A stretch of DNA of 18,633 bases from Coprinopsis marcescibilis (GCA_004369085.1 ML210443.1:8626-27258); one strand, 5' to 3'; counted from the first letter of the stretch, positions 8,628 to 17,412 are shown. Notes: generated by a model not told the origin, from the letters alone. A program made the numbers and translations.

Positions 8628-8849
8628 TTAGCGCACATAACGGAAGATATTGGTTGTCCAATGGGCCGCCGTGGACGACATATTGAACCCAGAAGTAGCT
8701 TTATACGCTTGAGGATAAGGGAATCTGGCTTGAGGTAAGATCGGTCGTATGTCTATGCAGATGCTGAGGAATATGCACTGACCAGTAGAAACGACTTGGG
8801 ACTTACCACCTTCCAAAATCCATCCGCCGCCTTCAACGAGTTCCATCAC
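8628..8849 (-). CDS. Hypothetical protein C-terminal exons
   Basis: From ATG 8846 the minus strand reads MELVEGGGWILEG, then a GTAAGT donor at 8806. Splicing a 54-bp intron (8753-8806, ending CATAG) continues in frame as DIRPILPQARFPYPQAYKAT and SGFNMSSTAAHWTTNIFRYV, ending at TAA 8628. The minus frame is also open upstream to about 9054 apart from one TAG at 8867-8865. That stretch competes with a plus-strand reading of the same DNA. No family was recognised, and there is no second copy in the window. Confidence 0.3.
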   Translation of the reverse strand: MMELVEGGGWILEGGKSQVVSTGQCIFLSICIDIRPILPQARFPYPQAYKATSGFNMSSTAAHWTTNIFRYVR

Positions 8850-8875
8850 CGCGACCTCCCTGTTCTAGCTCTGAT

Positions 8876-9208
8876 GGAGCCTACACTGCCCTCCAGGCAC
8901 CCACTCAGGAGTCAGTAGACCCAGGACGCGGCCAAATTTATTGTGTGAATACGTTTCTCGGGACGCCGCCGGTAAGGACGACGATATAACCAATCCGGCT
9001 GCCTCAGATTCTTCGGGAGAGCATACAGAGTTTAATCGCCCAGGGCCAGGGTCTCTGCACGTTCAAGGTAAGTATATCAAAAGCCACCATTGAAAGGGAT
9101 GCGATTACGGAGACCTGAACAGACCACGAAGTCGTCCATTGCCACGAACAAGTCTGTTTGAGGTGCCGTCACGCACTGTGCACAGATTATCCGTCAGTAA
9201 GAGGGTGA
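8876..9208 (+). CDS. Cys/His-rich fragment with a well-formed intron
   Basis: The plus strand is open from 8876 (after a TGA) through LLCEYVSRDAAGKDDDITNP and DSSGEHTEFNRPGPGSLHVQ to a perfect GTAAGTAT donor at 9067. A 56-bp intron (9067-9122, ending ACAG) joins it in frame to DHEVVHCHEQVCLRCRHALC, then TDYPSVRG and TGA 9206. The CHEQVCLRCRHALC spacing resembles the VCxxC..A zinc-binding start of fungal DUF3505-type domains, but this is only an inference. There is no start codon, so the 5' exons are missing or upstream. The opposite strand is also partly open, so the strand is uncertain. Confidence 0.35.
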
Positions 9209-9232
9209 ACGTCCACAGCCATGGTTCGGCTG

Positions 9233-10003
9233 GCTTACTATAGCTGGTCCTCTGCATTGCTGAAGAGTTCAAAATACGGGTTGAATTCGTCGGTACAGAA
9301 CTGCTTGAGGTAGTTGAACCCGGCCCTCAGCACCCGGCCCTGGTCTTCCATACAATTAACGAAGGTCAGAATGGGGAAGCCGATATCACATACCAGCTCG
9401 ACCAACTCACTCCTTGTAGCGTCTAATCCCTTGATCTATTGCACTAACAACGCTTTCCCGGAGGTGAAATCAGCTGCATGGCATTCTGCCAAAAGGGAGG
9501 ATGGTCCGCCTGGGTAGGATTGAGCACGTTGTTCGAGTTCTCCCAGCAGAGGCGTGCCTTGTGGATCAGAATCAAATGTAGAAAACATGCATTCGTCCTG
9601 AAATGACTCCTGGCTGTGGCGACAGGCCCGTCAATGAGGACGAACCCGTCGCATACGATGGCTGCCAAACATCCCCCAGCCCGAAACGACAGTTGCATGC
9701 GGCATAGCTGCTGGGTGATATGCGAGGGTTGGCGTGTGTGCAGAGCAAGAGTCCCGGTATGTACTGGATACGTGTTGGATGGTGTTGAAGGCCAGTTGAA
9801 GATGGGTGTCACCGCTGATTTCGGTTCGTCGTCGTCGTCGCTGTTCCTATCCGAGACAAACTAGACGCGACATTAGAAGCGGATTTCGACCAATTCAACG
9901 CAATCTCACCTGGTGCCTGCGTTGTGTTGATAGCAGTCAGATCTGTACGAGGTACATTTGTTCCCCATTCCTCGACCCCCAAGGGAATCGACCAACAACG
10001 CAA
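9233..10003 (-). pseudogene. COG3: COG3, second copy with large internal deletion
   Basis: The N-terminal exon reads GVEEWGTNVPRTDLTAINTT (about 9985-9920). The first intron follows (GTGAGA...CTAAT...TCTAG, 49 bp), then an acidic DSDDDDEPKSA stretch and DGFVLIDGPVATARSHFR (about 9655-9600), which matches the DWFALID...HFR segment of COG3. The sequence then jumps to the middle of the protein: LLGELEQRAQSYPG, LLAECHAADF, TRSELVEL, the conserved intron, and FNYLKQFCTDEFNPYFEL (about 9310-9260). It ends at EDQL, then a TA|GTAAGC donor. Roughly 150 codons between the HFR and ELEQRA blocks are gone, a TAG lies near 9433, and frames shift. The C-terminal half is absent. Copy 2 keeps the donor after EDQL intact, whereas copy 1 has a 3-nt change there. 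Confidence 0.8.
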
Positions 10004-10070
10004 TAGTCAGCGTCCAACAGAAATGTTCGTCTGAGAATATCAGACACATTTGTTCTCCGCTTGAATACCT
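10004..10070 (-). other. FKRRSSxSD box, copy B
   Basis: The minus strand reads FKRRTNVSDILRRTF directly upstream of the COG3 copy 2 N-terminus. The roughly 800 bp that separate these two blocks in unit A are missing here. Confidence 0.4.
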
Positions 10071-10104
10071 GTCATACACGTCATAGTGCGTCATTCCCGT
10101 TTGA

Positions 10105-10260
10105 TTGTCAAACCACGCAGCTTATATATCGCATTTCGAACGATATCGCCTCAGTCCCTGTGCAGCAGTCATCACATCCAATACCATACTCAATCCTGCC
10201 CAGCCCATACATCCTGACACCATCTTTATCAGTCGAGCCTTTCCACGCCCTAATAGACAC
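10105..10260 (+). repeat. ACCACGCAGCTT leader repeat, copy B1
   Basis: Closest to copy C at 17413-17560 (roughly 80% by eye). It contains the inverted repeat ATATCG-n9-CGATAT followed by the palindrome CGATATCG, then GCAGCAGTCATCAC and ACACCATCTTTATCAG. Confidence 0.6.
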
Positions 10261-10800
10261 CTCCACGGAACGAAGAATTTTGACCAGCAAGAGGACCAAT
10301 ACAGTTCTGGAGCCTAGCTATAGACACGCGCACATGGGGTGTCCTTTCGCCACCTGCCTATGCAGACTCGCGTTCTAGCAAGCCAAAGCTCGGATTTTTG
10401 TTGCGCCTGTCAGTGCAGACCCTCTCAACAAACTGACATAGCCATCCCGATTCCAGCGTAGCCACTCGATGTCTGGAACACTCCTCACCGTTTTGATAAC
10501 TCCCAGCTCGGTTGTGGTTCAGGTTCTGGACCCACCAATGCGAATGATCAACGGAAACATAAGCCATCCTGTGCGAACAGCGCCAGCCCACCTTATCAGG
10601 ACCTTGTCGGTTACCACTCAACCAAGTAATGACCCTGCATTTCGACGTCGAGCCCCTGTTTTTGAACGCTCATCATCAATTATCCGCCCAGAAACCCCAT
10701 ATATATGATATTACGAACTTGGAAACCTCCAAGGCGCCTCTCCTCCACCGTCACGCTCTTGCTGCCCTACGTACTGCACGTAATCCTCGTTCTCTCTGCA
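10261..10800. other. Interval between two leader repeats
   Basis: No gene was recognised. Open stretches on both strands are short, lack introns with matching phase, and have no counterpart in units A or C. Confidence 0.3.
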
Positions 10801-10990
10801 AATATTCCACCACGCAGCTTATATCACCTTTGGACGAGTTCGCAGACTCGGTATAGCGCACATCGCAGCCCAGCCCACCCATCGTTATCAGATCATCGAA
10901 CCTCGACAATTCACCAACCCGCCGACGACTTTTCAGATCCCGGTACTCGATCAGAGACGAAACAAAGGGACCTTAAACATACATCCCAAG
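10801..10990 (+). repeat. ACCACGCAGCTT leader repeat, copy B2
   Basis: Closest to copy A at 6111. It contains CGAGT-TCGCAG-ACTCG, then CATCGTTATCAGATCATCG and TTTTCAGATCCCGG. It runs on into GGGACCTTAAAC, the start of the unknown plus-strand remnant seen in unit A. Confidence 0.6.
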
Positions 10991-11310
10991 GGTCCATACT
11001 CAGCTTGGACAGAGACATTGGGAACGGATATACTGAAGCATTCCTATTTGGATGCCGAGGAACGTACGACTGATATCTCAAGGCTTCAAGTTGGCTAGCG
11101 GACGTTCAGAAGGCAAGAGGTTGCGAATAGTAGATAGGGCGTTCAGATGCTCTCATTCTATCATATCGTATGAACATAATGTAATAATCGGGGTACAGCG
11201 TGATAAACTTGCTCCGTGGACGCTGGCGGCACGAATAGTTGGAGTTGGAATCTTTATGATTAAGCTGGATATAGAGTAGTTGAGTACATGGCATCGGTGC
11301 TGGATGAAAT
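10991..11310. other. 3' flank of the NACHT-TPR gene
   Basis: AT-richer DNA downstream of the stop codon of the minus-strand NACHT-TPR gene. It probably includes the 3' UTR and polyadenylation region (AATCATAAAG on the minus strand near 11255). No coding signal was recognised. Confidence 0.35.
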
Positions 11311-14300
11311 TCAGTTCATACCTGGAAATCTGCTTTCAATATCATCTCTTTCACGCCTGCATTCAAAGGCTTCCTCTGCCTTACCAAGTCCTTCAAGGTA
11401 TATGGCATGCTTGTGGAGGGATCGGGCAAGCTTGGGCTCAAATGTGGAAGGGTCGTTTGCAACCAGCTGGCGGCGAATCTCGATCGCCTCGCATGAGAAT
11501 GGGATAGCGTCAGCCACTCGGCCACAGTCATCAAGATCACTGGCCAACTTGTGCAAGGAGCTTGCAAGACCTGCGTTGAATTTCTCGGGATTATCGTGCA
11601 CGAGTCGACGCTGTATCTCCACCGCATCCTGAACGCATGCAACCGCGTCTGTTATCCTTCCAGCTTTTCGGGTATACAATGCATGATTATGGAGGGAGCT
11701 GGCAAGATCGGGCTCGAATGTGGAAGGGTCGTTTGCAGCCAGCCAGCGGTAAATCTCGATCGCCTCGCATGAGAATGGGATAGCGTCGGCCACTCGACCA
11801 CAGTAATAAAGATTGCTGGCCAAACCACACAAGGAGTTGGCAAGACCTGCATTGAATTTCTCGGGATCATCGTGCACGAGTCGACGCCGTATTTCCACTG
11901 CATCCCGACCGTATCCAACCGCCTCCGTTACCCTTCCAGCTTTTCGGGTATACAATGCATGATTATGGAGGGAGTGGGCAAGATTGGGCTCGAATGTGGA
12001 AGGGTCGTTTGCAACCAGCTGGCGGCGAATCTCGATTGCCTCGCATGAGAATGGGATAGCGTCGGCCACTTTACCACAGTCATTAAGACTTCTGGCCAAA
12101 TTGTACAAGGAGTCTGCAAGACCTGCATTGAATTTCTCGGGGTTATCTTGATCAAGTCGACGCCGTATCTCCACCGCTTCTTGGGAACATTCAACCGCCT
12201 CTGGTGTTCTTTCTGCGTTAATAAGATACTTCGCCCGACTTTCAAGCGAACTGGCGAGATCTGCACCGCTGGCTTGTGTATCACGTTCCATCATTCTGCG
12301 ACAAAGCTCAACCTCCTCCTGTATAACAACGACAGCTTCTTCATGTTTCTTGCATGCGTCAAGGCTCCAGGCCAGATTACGCAGCGCCAAACCCAACCGG
12401 TGCTGGAACTTCTCTGGGTGCCCAACTACCAATTGGCGATACAGGTTCAACACTTCGATGTCGATGTCGTAGGCTTCGTCGTGGCGTTTCAGCTGTGCCA
12501 GAACCTGGCCCTTTGTCTCCAGCGAGTGGGCCAAGGCTACTCGAGCTTTGTTTCCATGTGTCAACGACAGTTGGCGGCAAATGGTCACTGCTTCTTCAAC
12601 ATGGGGAAGGGCATCATCGGGACGATCAAGGTAGCATATGCGTAATCCCAGCCACGTCAGACTTGCGGCGAATTCGAGTTCCACAGTAGTATCCAGATTA
12701 TCGTCTTTATGTGGAGTGTATAGACCGACTGCCCCCTGAAGTAGGGGAAGGGCTTCTGTATGTTGGTTGGCTCTGTAAAGACAGCGGCCCAGCGAGACGT
12801 AGGTCTTTGCCATCTGTCTTGCCAGTGCGAGGCTCGGAGGGCCGTGTGGCTGGTGAAGAGTCGTCAATCGAGTGATTGTAGTAGTATCAAAATTGACCTA
12901 CCCAAACTTTGTGTTGCAATGAAATCATGTCTACCTTGGATCTCGTCGAAGCAGCGGCCTCAAGGATGGGCCGAGGGTTCTCCACAACGATCTCACGAAG
13001 GAGTGTAGTGTGGTCTTTGCCTGCCTCCTCCCGCAGCGAGTGCCAGTGTGCATTAAAGTGTCGTATTGAGTACCAAAGCGGCTCGGTGAGCGCTGCTCGC
13101 AAAAGGACTGGGATCTCGCGACTCTTCTCTGTCACATCCCAAGCCCAATCCCCATCCGAGTATCCAAGGATTGGCACCTTTGCCGGTGTGAGCTCTCGTT
13201 GGATGGCCAGCAGGCATAGCCGTGACAGGCTTTTATGGTGGACCTCGCAGTCGATTCGGAAAGGCTGTGGGGCCCGCTGAACCAAATACTCCTGAACCGA
13301 TAGATGAAGGAGGTGTATGGGCCGTGTTGGGTCGTCCTTTGAGTAGTCTTTCAGCAAGGTACGGAGGAGCATACAGATCCCATGTACGTCGTCCTCGGTT
13401 ATTCCGTCAGGGGAATACAATTCAGCCAGTCCACGTCGAGAAAGCGGCTCCCGTAATGTAACGAGTGCCCCCATGATGATGGTGTATTTCTTCACGAACC
13501 TCGGATCCTTCCACTGCAGCTTCGATAGGATATGCTCGTATAGCTTCTCCAACTTCCCAGCGGCAGTCTCCGTCTCTGTCCAGTAGCTGCTTGCACCTGC
13601 TAAGATATCCGTCAATTCCCCGGCCTGGTCGTACGTGTTGTCGATGTGGTTGAGCACGGTTTCGGCCCAAAGGAACAATCCCTCGGATTTAGCAGTGAAT
13701 GTCTGCAATAGTTCGGCAGAAATGGTGGTCTGGTAGTCGGTCATGGATAGGCGGGTGATGATAAAAGTCTTGACGTCGGCCTGGCTGAATTCGCCAACCA
13801 ATGGGTGGAGGAATGAGATGATATGGGGTCGATTCTCCAGATACTGCATTACAAGCGGGTCGGGACGGGTTGTGAGAACGAACCGGAAAGTCGAGGGCAG
13901 TCGGGGGACATAGTCCCGTAGGAGTTTCAGCATGGAGGGATTCGGCTGCTCATCGAGGGCGTCGATGCCAACAACAAAGGTGCGAGTTGAGGGTAGATTG
14001 GCGACGATTGGGAGCACGAGGTCTTCGATTTGACGCGATGCTGGCGCTGAAGCCAAGGTTTTGTTTTGTATAATGAGTTCTGCTATGGCCTTCTTCACGG
14101 GATCATCGACGGTGCACAGGCCTTGGACGAGTACGACTGTAAAGTCTTCTGCTGTGGGCTGCGGGCCGGTATGGTCGAAGAAAACTGAGCACACAAGGTG
14201 GCCGCTTCGGCTCAGCTCTTTGCAAATGGTGTGCGCCAATGATGATTTCCCACTTCCGGCGGGACCTGGAACCAGAAGGATTCGAGCTCCAGATGTGGTG

Positions 14301-14587
14301 GGTTCTGCCTCGAGCGAAGTGGCCCACGACGTAATAGCCTCAATGTGAACAACACGGGTGCCATCCAAGCACGCGCGTGCAGGATCCCAGGCGCATCCTT
14401 TGGGGTTGCCGAGTAGTCGTAGCGCCTCATTGACTTCAATGACTTTGCTGTCTCCGTCTAATGGACGCACATTACGATCCATAATGTCCGAGGCAGAAAT
14501 TGACTTACGAATGTTGTATGTGTTGTTAATTCGGTCCGCTGTCTGCAAATGAGAGTTTTGCAGAGTGATACCTGAAGCACCGTATAG
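11311..14587 (-). CDS. NACHT-TPR NLR-like protein (one apparent frame break)
   Basis: This is a STAND-type regulatory NTPase. In fungi such proteins act in non-self recognition and programmed cell death, with the TPR array as the likely sensor. The NACHT part (14587-12887) contains GASGITLQNSHLQTAD, a 51-bp intron (14458-14508), GCAWDPARACLDGTR, Walker A VPGPAGSGKSS (about 14270), Walker B FVVGIDALDE (about 13975) and sensor-1 FRFVLTTRPDP (about 13885). A winged-helix-like flank follows (YTIIMGALVTLREPLSRRGL, HLLHLSVQEYLV). The TPR part (12897-11311) has 11 repeats of about 46 residues, ending DIESRFPGMN. The NACHT frame stops at 12887 and the TPR frame opens at 12897. Dropping one T from the T4 run at 12892-12889 joins them without loss; a phase-0 37-nt GT-AG intron would also join them. 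No ATG is found where the paralogue starts (CTA here), so the true start may lie in an upstream exon. Confidence 0.85.
11385..12230 (-). repeat. Tandem 276-bp repeats encoding paired 46-residue TPRs
   Basis: Three adjacent 92-residue units alternate an NPEKFNAGLA-type repeat with an NDPSTFEP-type repeat. ADAIPFSCEAIEI recurs almost unchanged in all three. At DNA level CTTTTCGGGTATACAATGCA starts at 11664 and again 276 bp later. Upstream TPRs (12890-12230) are diverged. High identity limited to adjacent units is typical of recent expansion or gene conversion in NLR sensor arrays. Confidence 0.8.
12887..12897 (-). other. NACHT/TPR frame junction
   Basis: The minus strand reads GGT CAA TTT TGA TAC in the NACHT frame (stop 12889-12887) and TAG GTC AAT TTT GAT in the TPR frame. 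A T4 run sits exactly at the break. The alternative is GTAGAC...GGGTAG, a 37-nt intron in phase 0 with weak donor context and no clear branch site. Confidence 0.7.
14458..14508 (-). other. Intron in the NACHT-TPR gene (51 bp)
   Basis: GTAAGTCAATTTC donor and CCATTAG acceptor. Splicing gives NTYNI-HGDSKVIEVNEALRLL, which matches the spliced paralogue at 1-485. Because the intron is 51 bp and stop-free, a naive reading runs through it. Confidence 0.85.
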
Positions 14588-15020
14588 GACACTGCGATTG
14601 GATCCGGTCGTTGCGGCTCAAGGTCGTTCAGCACGATTTTGCACATCAGGAAAAGACTTGGCGGCCCTACCGTTCGTTGCCATCCGTTCTGCAACCTGGC
14701 TGCAGTTATCAATCAGGGCGGCTGTCTGGATATACGAGGGTTGCATGCGAGTCGACAAGTCCCTTGAGGTATTGCCAGTGGAACCAGATGCTGCAAATGA
14801 AGGTCAAGTAACCGTATTGTATCGTATAAGCGGGCTGCTCACGTATGCTTGTGCTACCTTCCGAGATTTGAAGGTCGCCGCCGATGTGCTGATAAAACTG
14901 AGTGGTTAATCGATAAGTGAGACAAATATCCGGTAAGGGTAGTGATCGCCTTGCACCTGCTCCATATCCAACGGGTTGATAGTATTGGCTGAGTCGCACA
15001 CGACAGATCCAAAGGAAAGC
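14588..15020 (-). other. 5' leader of the NACHT-TPR gene
   Basis: This matches the leader of the left copy only in part. CTTCAAATCTCGGAAGGTAG followed by a GTGAGC donor (about 14875-14845) corresponds to the DLQISEG exon and leader intron at 571/570. Compared with the left copy, about 180 bp extra lie between that donor and the first shared coding codons. That extra part is open in one minus frame (CKIVLNDLEPQRPDPIAV), but no ATG and acceptor combination could be confirmed. Confidence 0.4.
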
Positions 15021-15021
15021 G

Positions 15022-15072
15022 CGACGAGAGACAGAGAGGGAGAGAAAGAGAAAGACAGAGACAGAGAGAAAG
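15022..15072 (-). promoter_or_regulatory. CT-rich promoter tract of the NACHT-TPR gene
   Basis: The coding strand is an almost uninterrupted CT tract, matching 921-966 upstream of the other NACHT copy, with conserved flanks on the distal side. Its translation (LSLCLCLSLSLPLCLSS) is an artefact of the tract. Confidence 0.4.
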
Positions 15073-15264
15073 CAACAGCAATTCTACTTCCGAGCAGTCT
15101 TATCAGTTCACACGGTGTCTGGTTCTCGACACAGCATTGCGATGAACCATTCACCGCTCAGGTCACATTGCAGTGAGGGAATATAATCCTTTTAAAAACG
15201 AAACCAGTTTCGCTACCTAAAACAAGCTTTATTGACTTCAGAACCACAGCAGATACAAGTGTTA

Positions 15265-16100
15265 CTAAAGGCTCACATCGAACGTTGTACTATTCGCCCC
15301 AACCACCTCCACATCCACATTCGCAGCCTTCAACATCTCATTCACAATCATAAGCAAATCCTCCCCCAAAATTGCCTTCCTCCTCTGCCGCAGACCTCTC
15401 CTCCTTCTGCAGCTTCAAAATTCTCGTCCTCCCCTCGTCGCTGTTCCCCTCGTCCCGGTTTCGCATGCGCATCACGACGCCGGATACACATGGACGGGTG
15501 GTCTTGGAGGAACAAATCTTTGCCTTCGCTTCGCAAGGATGCACCGCCATAGACGCGTTCGTTGACCTTTTCGTATGTACAGGGTGCGCTGATTGGTTTA
15601 GGCACCAGTTCGTCGTCCTTTGGCCTTTTGTCTGCCAATTCGGACGCGGGGGATTGGCTGCGAGTGTAATTGCGCATAGTTGCAGCCGCGCCGGGAGAAG
15701 AGGGGTGAGTCGCGAAGCGCTGCGAGGAGGTTGTACGGCTAAGGCTGCGCGTAATAGTACGAGTGCGGCTGTGAGAGGGTGAACGGGGGTGCACGTCCTT
15801 GCTGTTGCTCTTAATTCGGCTGCGTTGACAACGACCCCTGTCTGAGGCAAAGAACATGAACACGAACGCGACGGTTGGCAAGTTGGCCTGCACATAGTAC
15901 GAGTGCGGCTGCGAGCGGGGTGCACGTCTTTGCTATTGCGACGACGATGGATGCCTGAGGCAAAGAGGGAGCGAGAGAGCGCGCCACGTCCTTGCTCTTG
16001 CTGCCAGTGCGATCGCAAGGGTTTCACAACGATCCCTGTTGCAATACCAGTACTTGGCCTTTCTGGGTCTTTCTTTCGTTGCGATGAGGAGGGCAATTGA
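15265..16100 (-). pseudogene. Unknown gene X, copy 2
   Basis: The C-terminal frame ends at TAG 15267-15265 and reads LLMIVNEMLKAANVDVEVVG then NSTTFDVSL. One frame upstream is a charged, coiled-coil-like stretch (RILKLQKEERSAAEEE). The two meet at a G5 run near 15370, where dropping one G would join them. Further up lie KRPKDDELVPKPISAP and hydrophobic stretches (PTVAFVFMFFA). The shared piece GGCAAGTTGGCC...GAGTGCGGCTGC pairs with 1579-1636. The gene is not recognised. Two copies with the same order next to two NACHT 5' ends show it travelled with them. Confidence 0.4.
15754..16050. repeat. Imperfect tandem duplications inside gene X copy 2
   Basis: TAGTACGAGTGCGGCTG occurs at 15755 and 15895. 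GAGGCAAAGA occurs at 15844 and 15957. A GCACGTC(C/T)TTGCT block occurs near 15790 and 15922, with CACGTCCTTGCT again near 15986. Spacing varies (about 113-140 bp) because of indels. Confidence 0.6.
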
Positions 16101-16440
16101 ACGCGAAATGCACCCCCCCATGCTGACTATTGTCGTTGTCCTTCTTCGATCGTCTCTTCCAGTCTGCACACAACTAATATGAGTTATCATTAGTATACCA
16201 AAACCTGCAATAGAAGGGAATGAGCATACCTTTCAGACAGCCACTATGATCCCTCTCCAAGGCTGCATCACTTCCATCCCCACATACACACTCCTGTTTT
16301 CGTTGTCCATACTCGGACTACTACGTGGGGAACAACACCGCGAACGACAGTCGTCCCATTGGAGTGGTATTGGGACAAGGGTGAGCTACCGCCATGGTTT
16401 TAAATTCGGCCCCAGCTCGTATCTGCTTTTACCCTGCATT
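16101..16440 (+). other. Spacer with a small hydrophobic ORF
   Basis: Position 16246 starts a 72-codon plus-strand ORF with a hydrophobic N-terminus (TYTLLFSLSILGLL), ending near 16464 inside the shared COG3 5' flank. It has no second copy and no known family, so it is probably chance. This interval is where the COG3 body would lie in unit C; I found no COG3 motif in it. Confidence 0.25.
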
Positions 16441-16686
16441 CAGTCCACATATTTCGGTGAGTAAGACCTGGTTAGAGCATGCGGTGGTGGGGTGGTGGTA
16501 GGCCATGGTGGTGTTGAGGCACTGAAACAGAGCAGGGCGTGCCACTCGGAATGTTTAATCAGGCGGCGTTGGAGGCCTGACATGCCAGTTCGTTGGAGGA
16601 GGGATTGTTGTTTGTGATTGACGTTCTGCGCCAAAACAAACTTTTGTCCGAAAATATCGGAGATGCTTGATCTCCGCTTGAATGTC
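16440..16686 (-). pseudogene. Proline-rich segment and FKRR box, copy C
   Basis: The minus strand reads FKRRSSISDIFGQKF, LQRRLIKHSEWH, then TPPWPTTTPPPHALTRSYSP in a single frame, ending at TAG 16440. Both ends match the unit A flank (4425-5010) in frame. GGTGAGTAAGACCTGGTT is identical between the two units. This marks where a COG3 copy once stood, although the body is gone. Confidence 0.4.
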
Positions 16687-16923
16687 CTACGATGTTTCCA
16701 ACCGACCAACGAGCAGCACAGTCGCCTCCTCGGTGGCCTTTATATCACTGACGGCAATCGACCTCCAAAGCCTTGAGATGCTTTCACGCCCAGAATTGGA
16801 TCGACCAGCGATAGGAGTTCGGACGCCACGACATCTCCACTGTCCACTCCAAATTTCCTGGTACACGGTCATTTTTGGCAAGCGTTCGAAAAGTTGGCTC
16901 CTTCTATCTATTGAGCGACACAT
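16687..16923 (-). pseudogene. Protein kinase N-lobe-like remnant, copy C
   Basis: The minus strand reads KMTVYQEIWSGQWRCRGVR, then SNSGRESISRLWRSIAVS, ending at TAG 16687. The pattern (glycine-rich start, small beta strands, then an RLWR.IAVW-like helix) resembles the N-lobe of basidiomycete Ser/Thr kinases related to tyrosine-kinase-like proteins. The catalytic lysine is not clear, and HRD and DFG motifs are absent, so no kinase activity is possible. Unit A keeps only traces (about 5360-5480). This is inference from pattern, not a firm assignment. Confidence 0.35.
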
Positions 16924-17412
16924 CTCCTTACCTTAGGCGACAGTCTCACCTAGAGCACATGGAGTCAGCGGGAAACGAGGGCTTACGATAAACGGGACGA
17001 ACGATATAACTCTAGAGCCTGCCTGTACCAGCACATATGTTGTCACCTCGCCACCTGCGACCATCTCTTTGAATGTCGTCGGAGACCCTCTCGGCGAACA
17101 CTAACATCCCAGCGTCACCACTCCAGGTCAGGCTCACTCGCTACCTCTGTGATAATTCCCACAAACCCCCCCCCGTGAAAGATATAAACGAGAGGTGCGA
17201 GAAATCTCCTCCCCTAACTGACATATGTGTGAACAGCTAAAATACCATGCAGCGTTCTATCGAACCCTCGTTTTCAATCCCCACCTCGAACCATCCGCTC
17301 ACAAACCGCACCCTGAAAAACGTTGCCCCTCGTATTGTCCCCCCAAGATTGGGTGTCTCGGTAGAACAACAGCTTGTTGCCATTCCCGTTCTCTCCCAAA
17401 ACGCTCGGTTAC
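16924..17412. other. Kinase-remnant 5' flank and leader upstream part
   Basis: Contains a GTAAGG donor-like site on the minus strand near 16940, a C9 run at 17166-17174, and GTGCGAGAAATC...CTAACTGACATATGTGTGAACAGC (17193-17236). The last matches unit A at 5830-5885. No intact gene was found. Confidence 0.35.

Larger units (their letters stand above)
9233..10990. repeat. Composite duplicated unit B (reduced)
   Basis: Order: COG3 with deletions, FKRR box, two leader repeats, start of the unknown remnant. Gene X and the NACHT 5' end are not present to its left. Confidence 0.65.

Noticed and set aside
9233..10990. Transposon carrying the COG3 fragment
   Set aside because: I saw no transposase, reverse transcriptase, terminal inverted repeats or target-site duplication; this was judged by eye only.
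11385..12230. CRISPR-like regular spacing of repeats
   Set aside because: The 276-bp units are coding TPR doublets in a eukaryotic gene, with no short repeat-spacer structure.
12148..12689. Plus-strand ORFs of more than 100 codons inside the TPR region
   Set aside because: Antisense shadows of the TPR repeats; they do not follow any family pattern.
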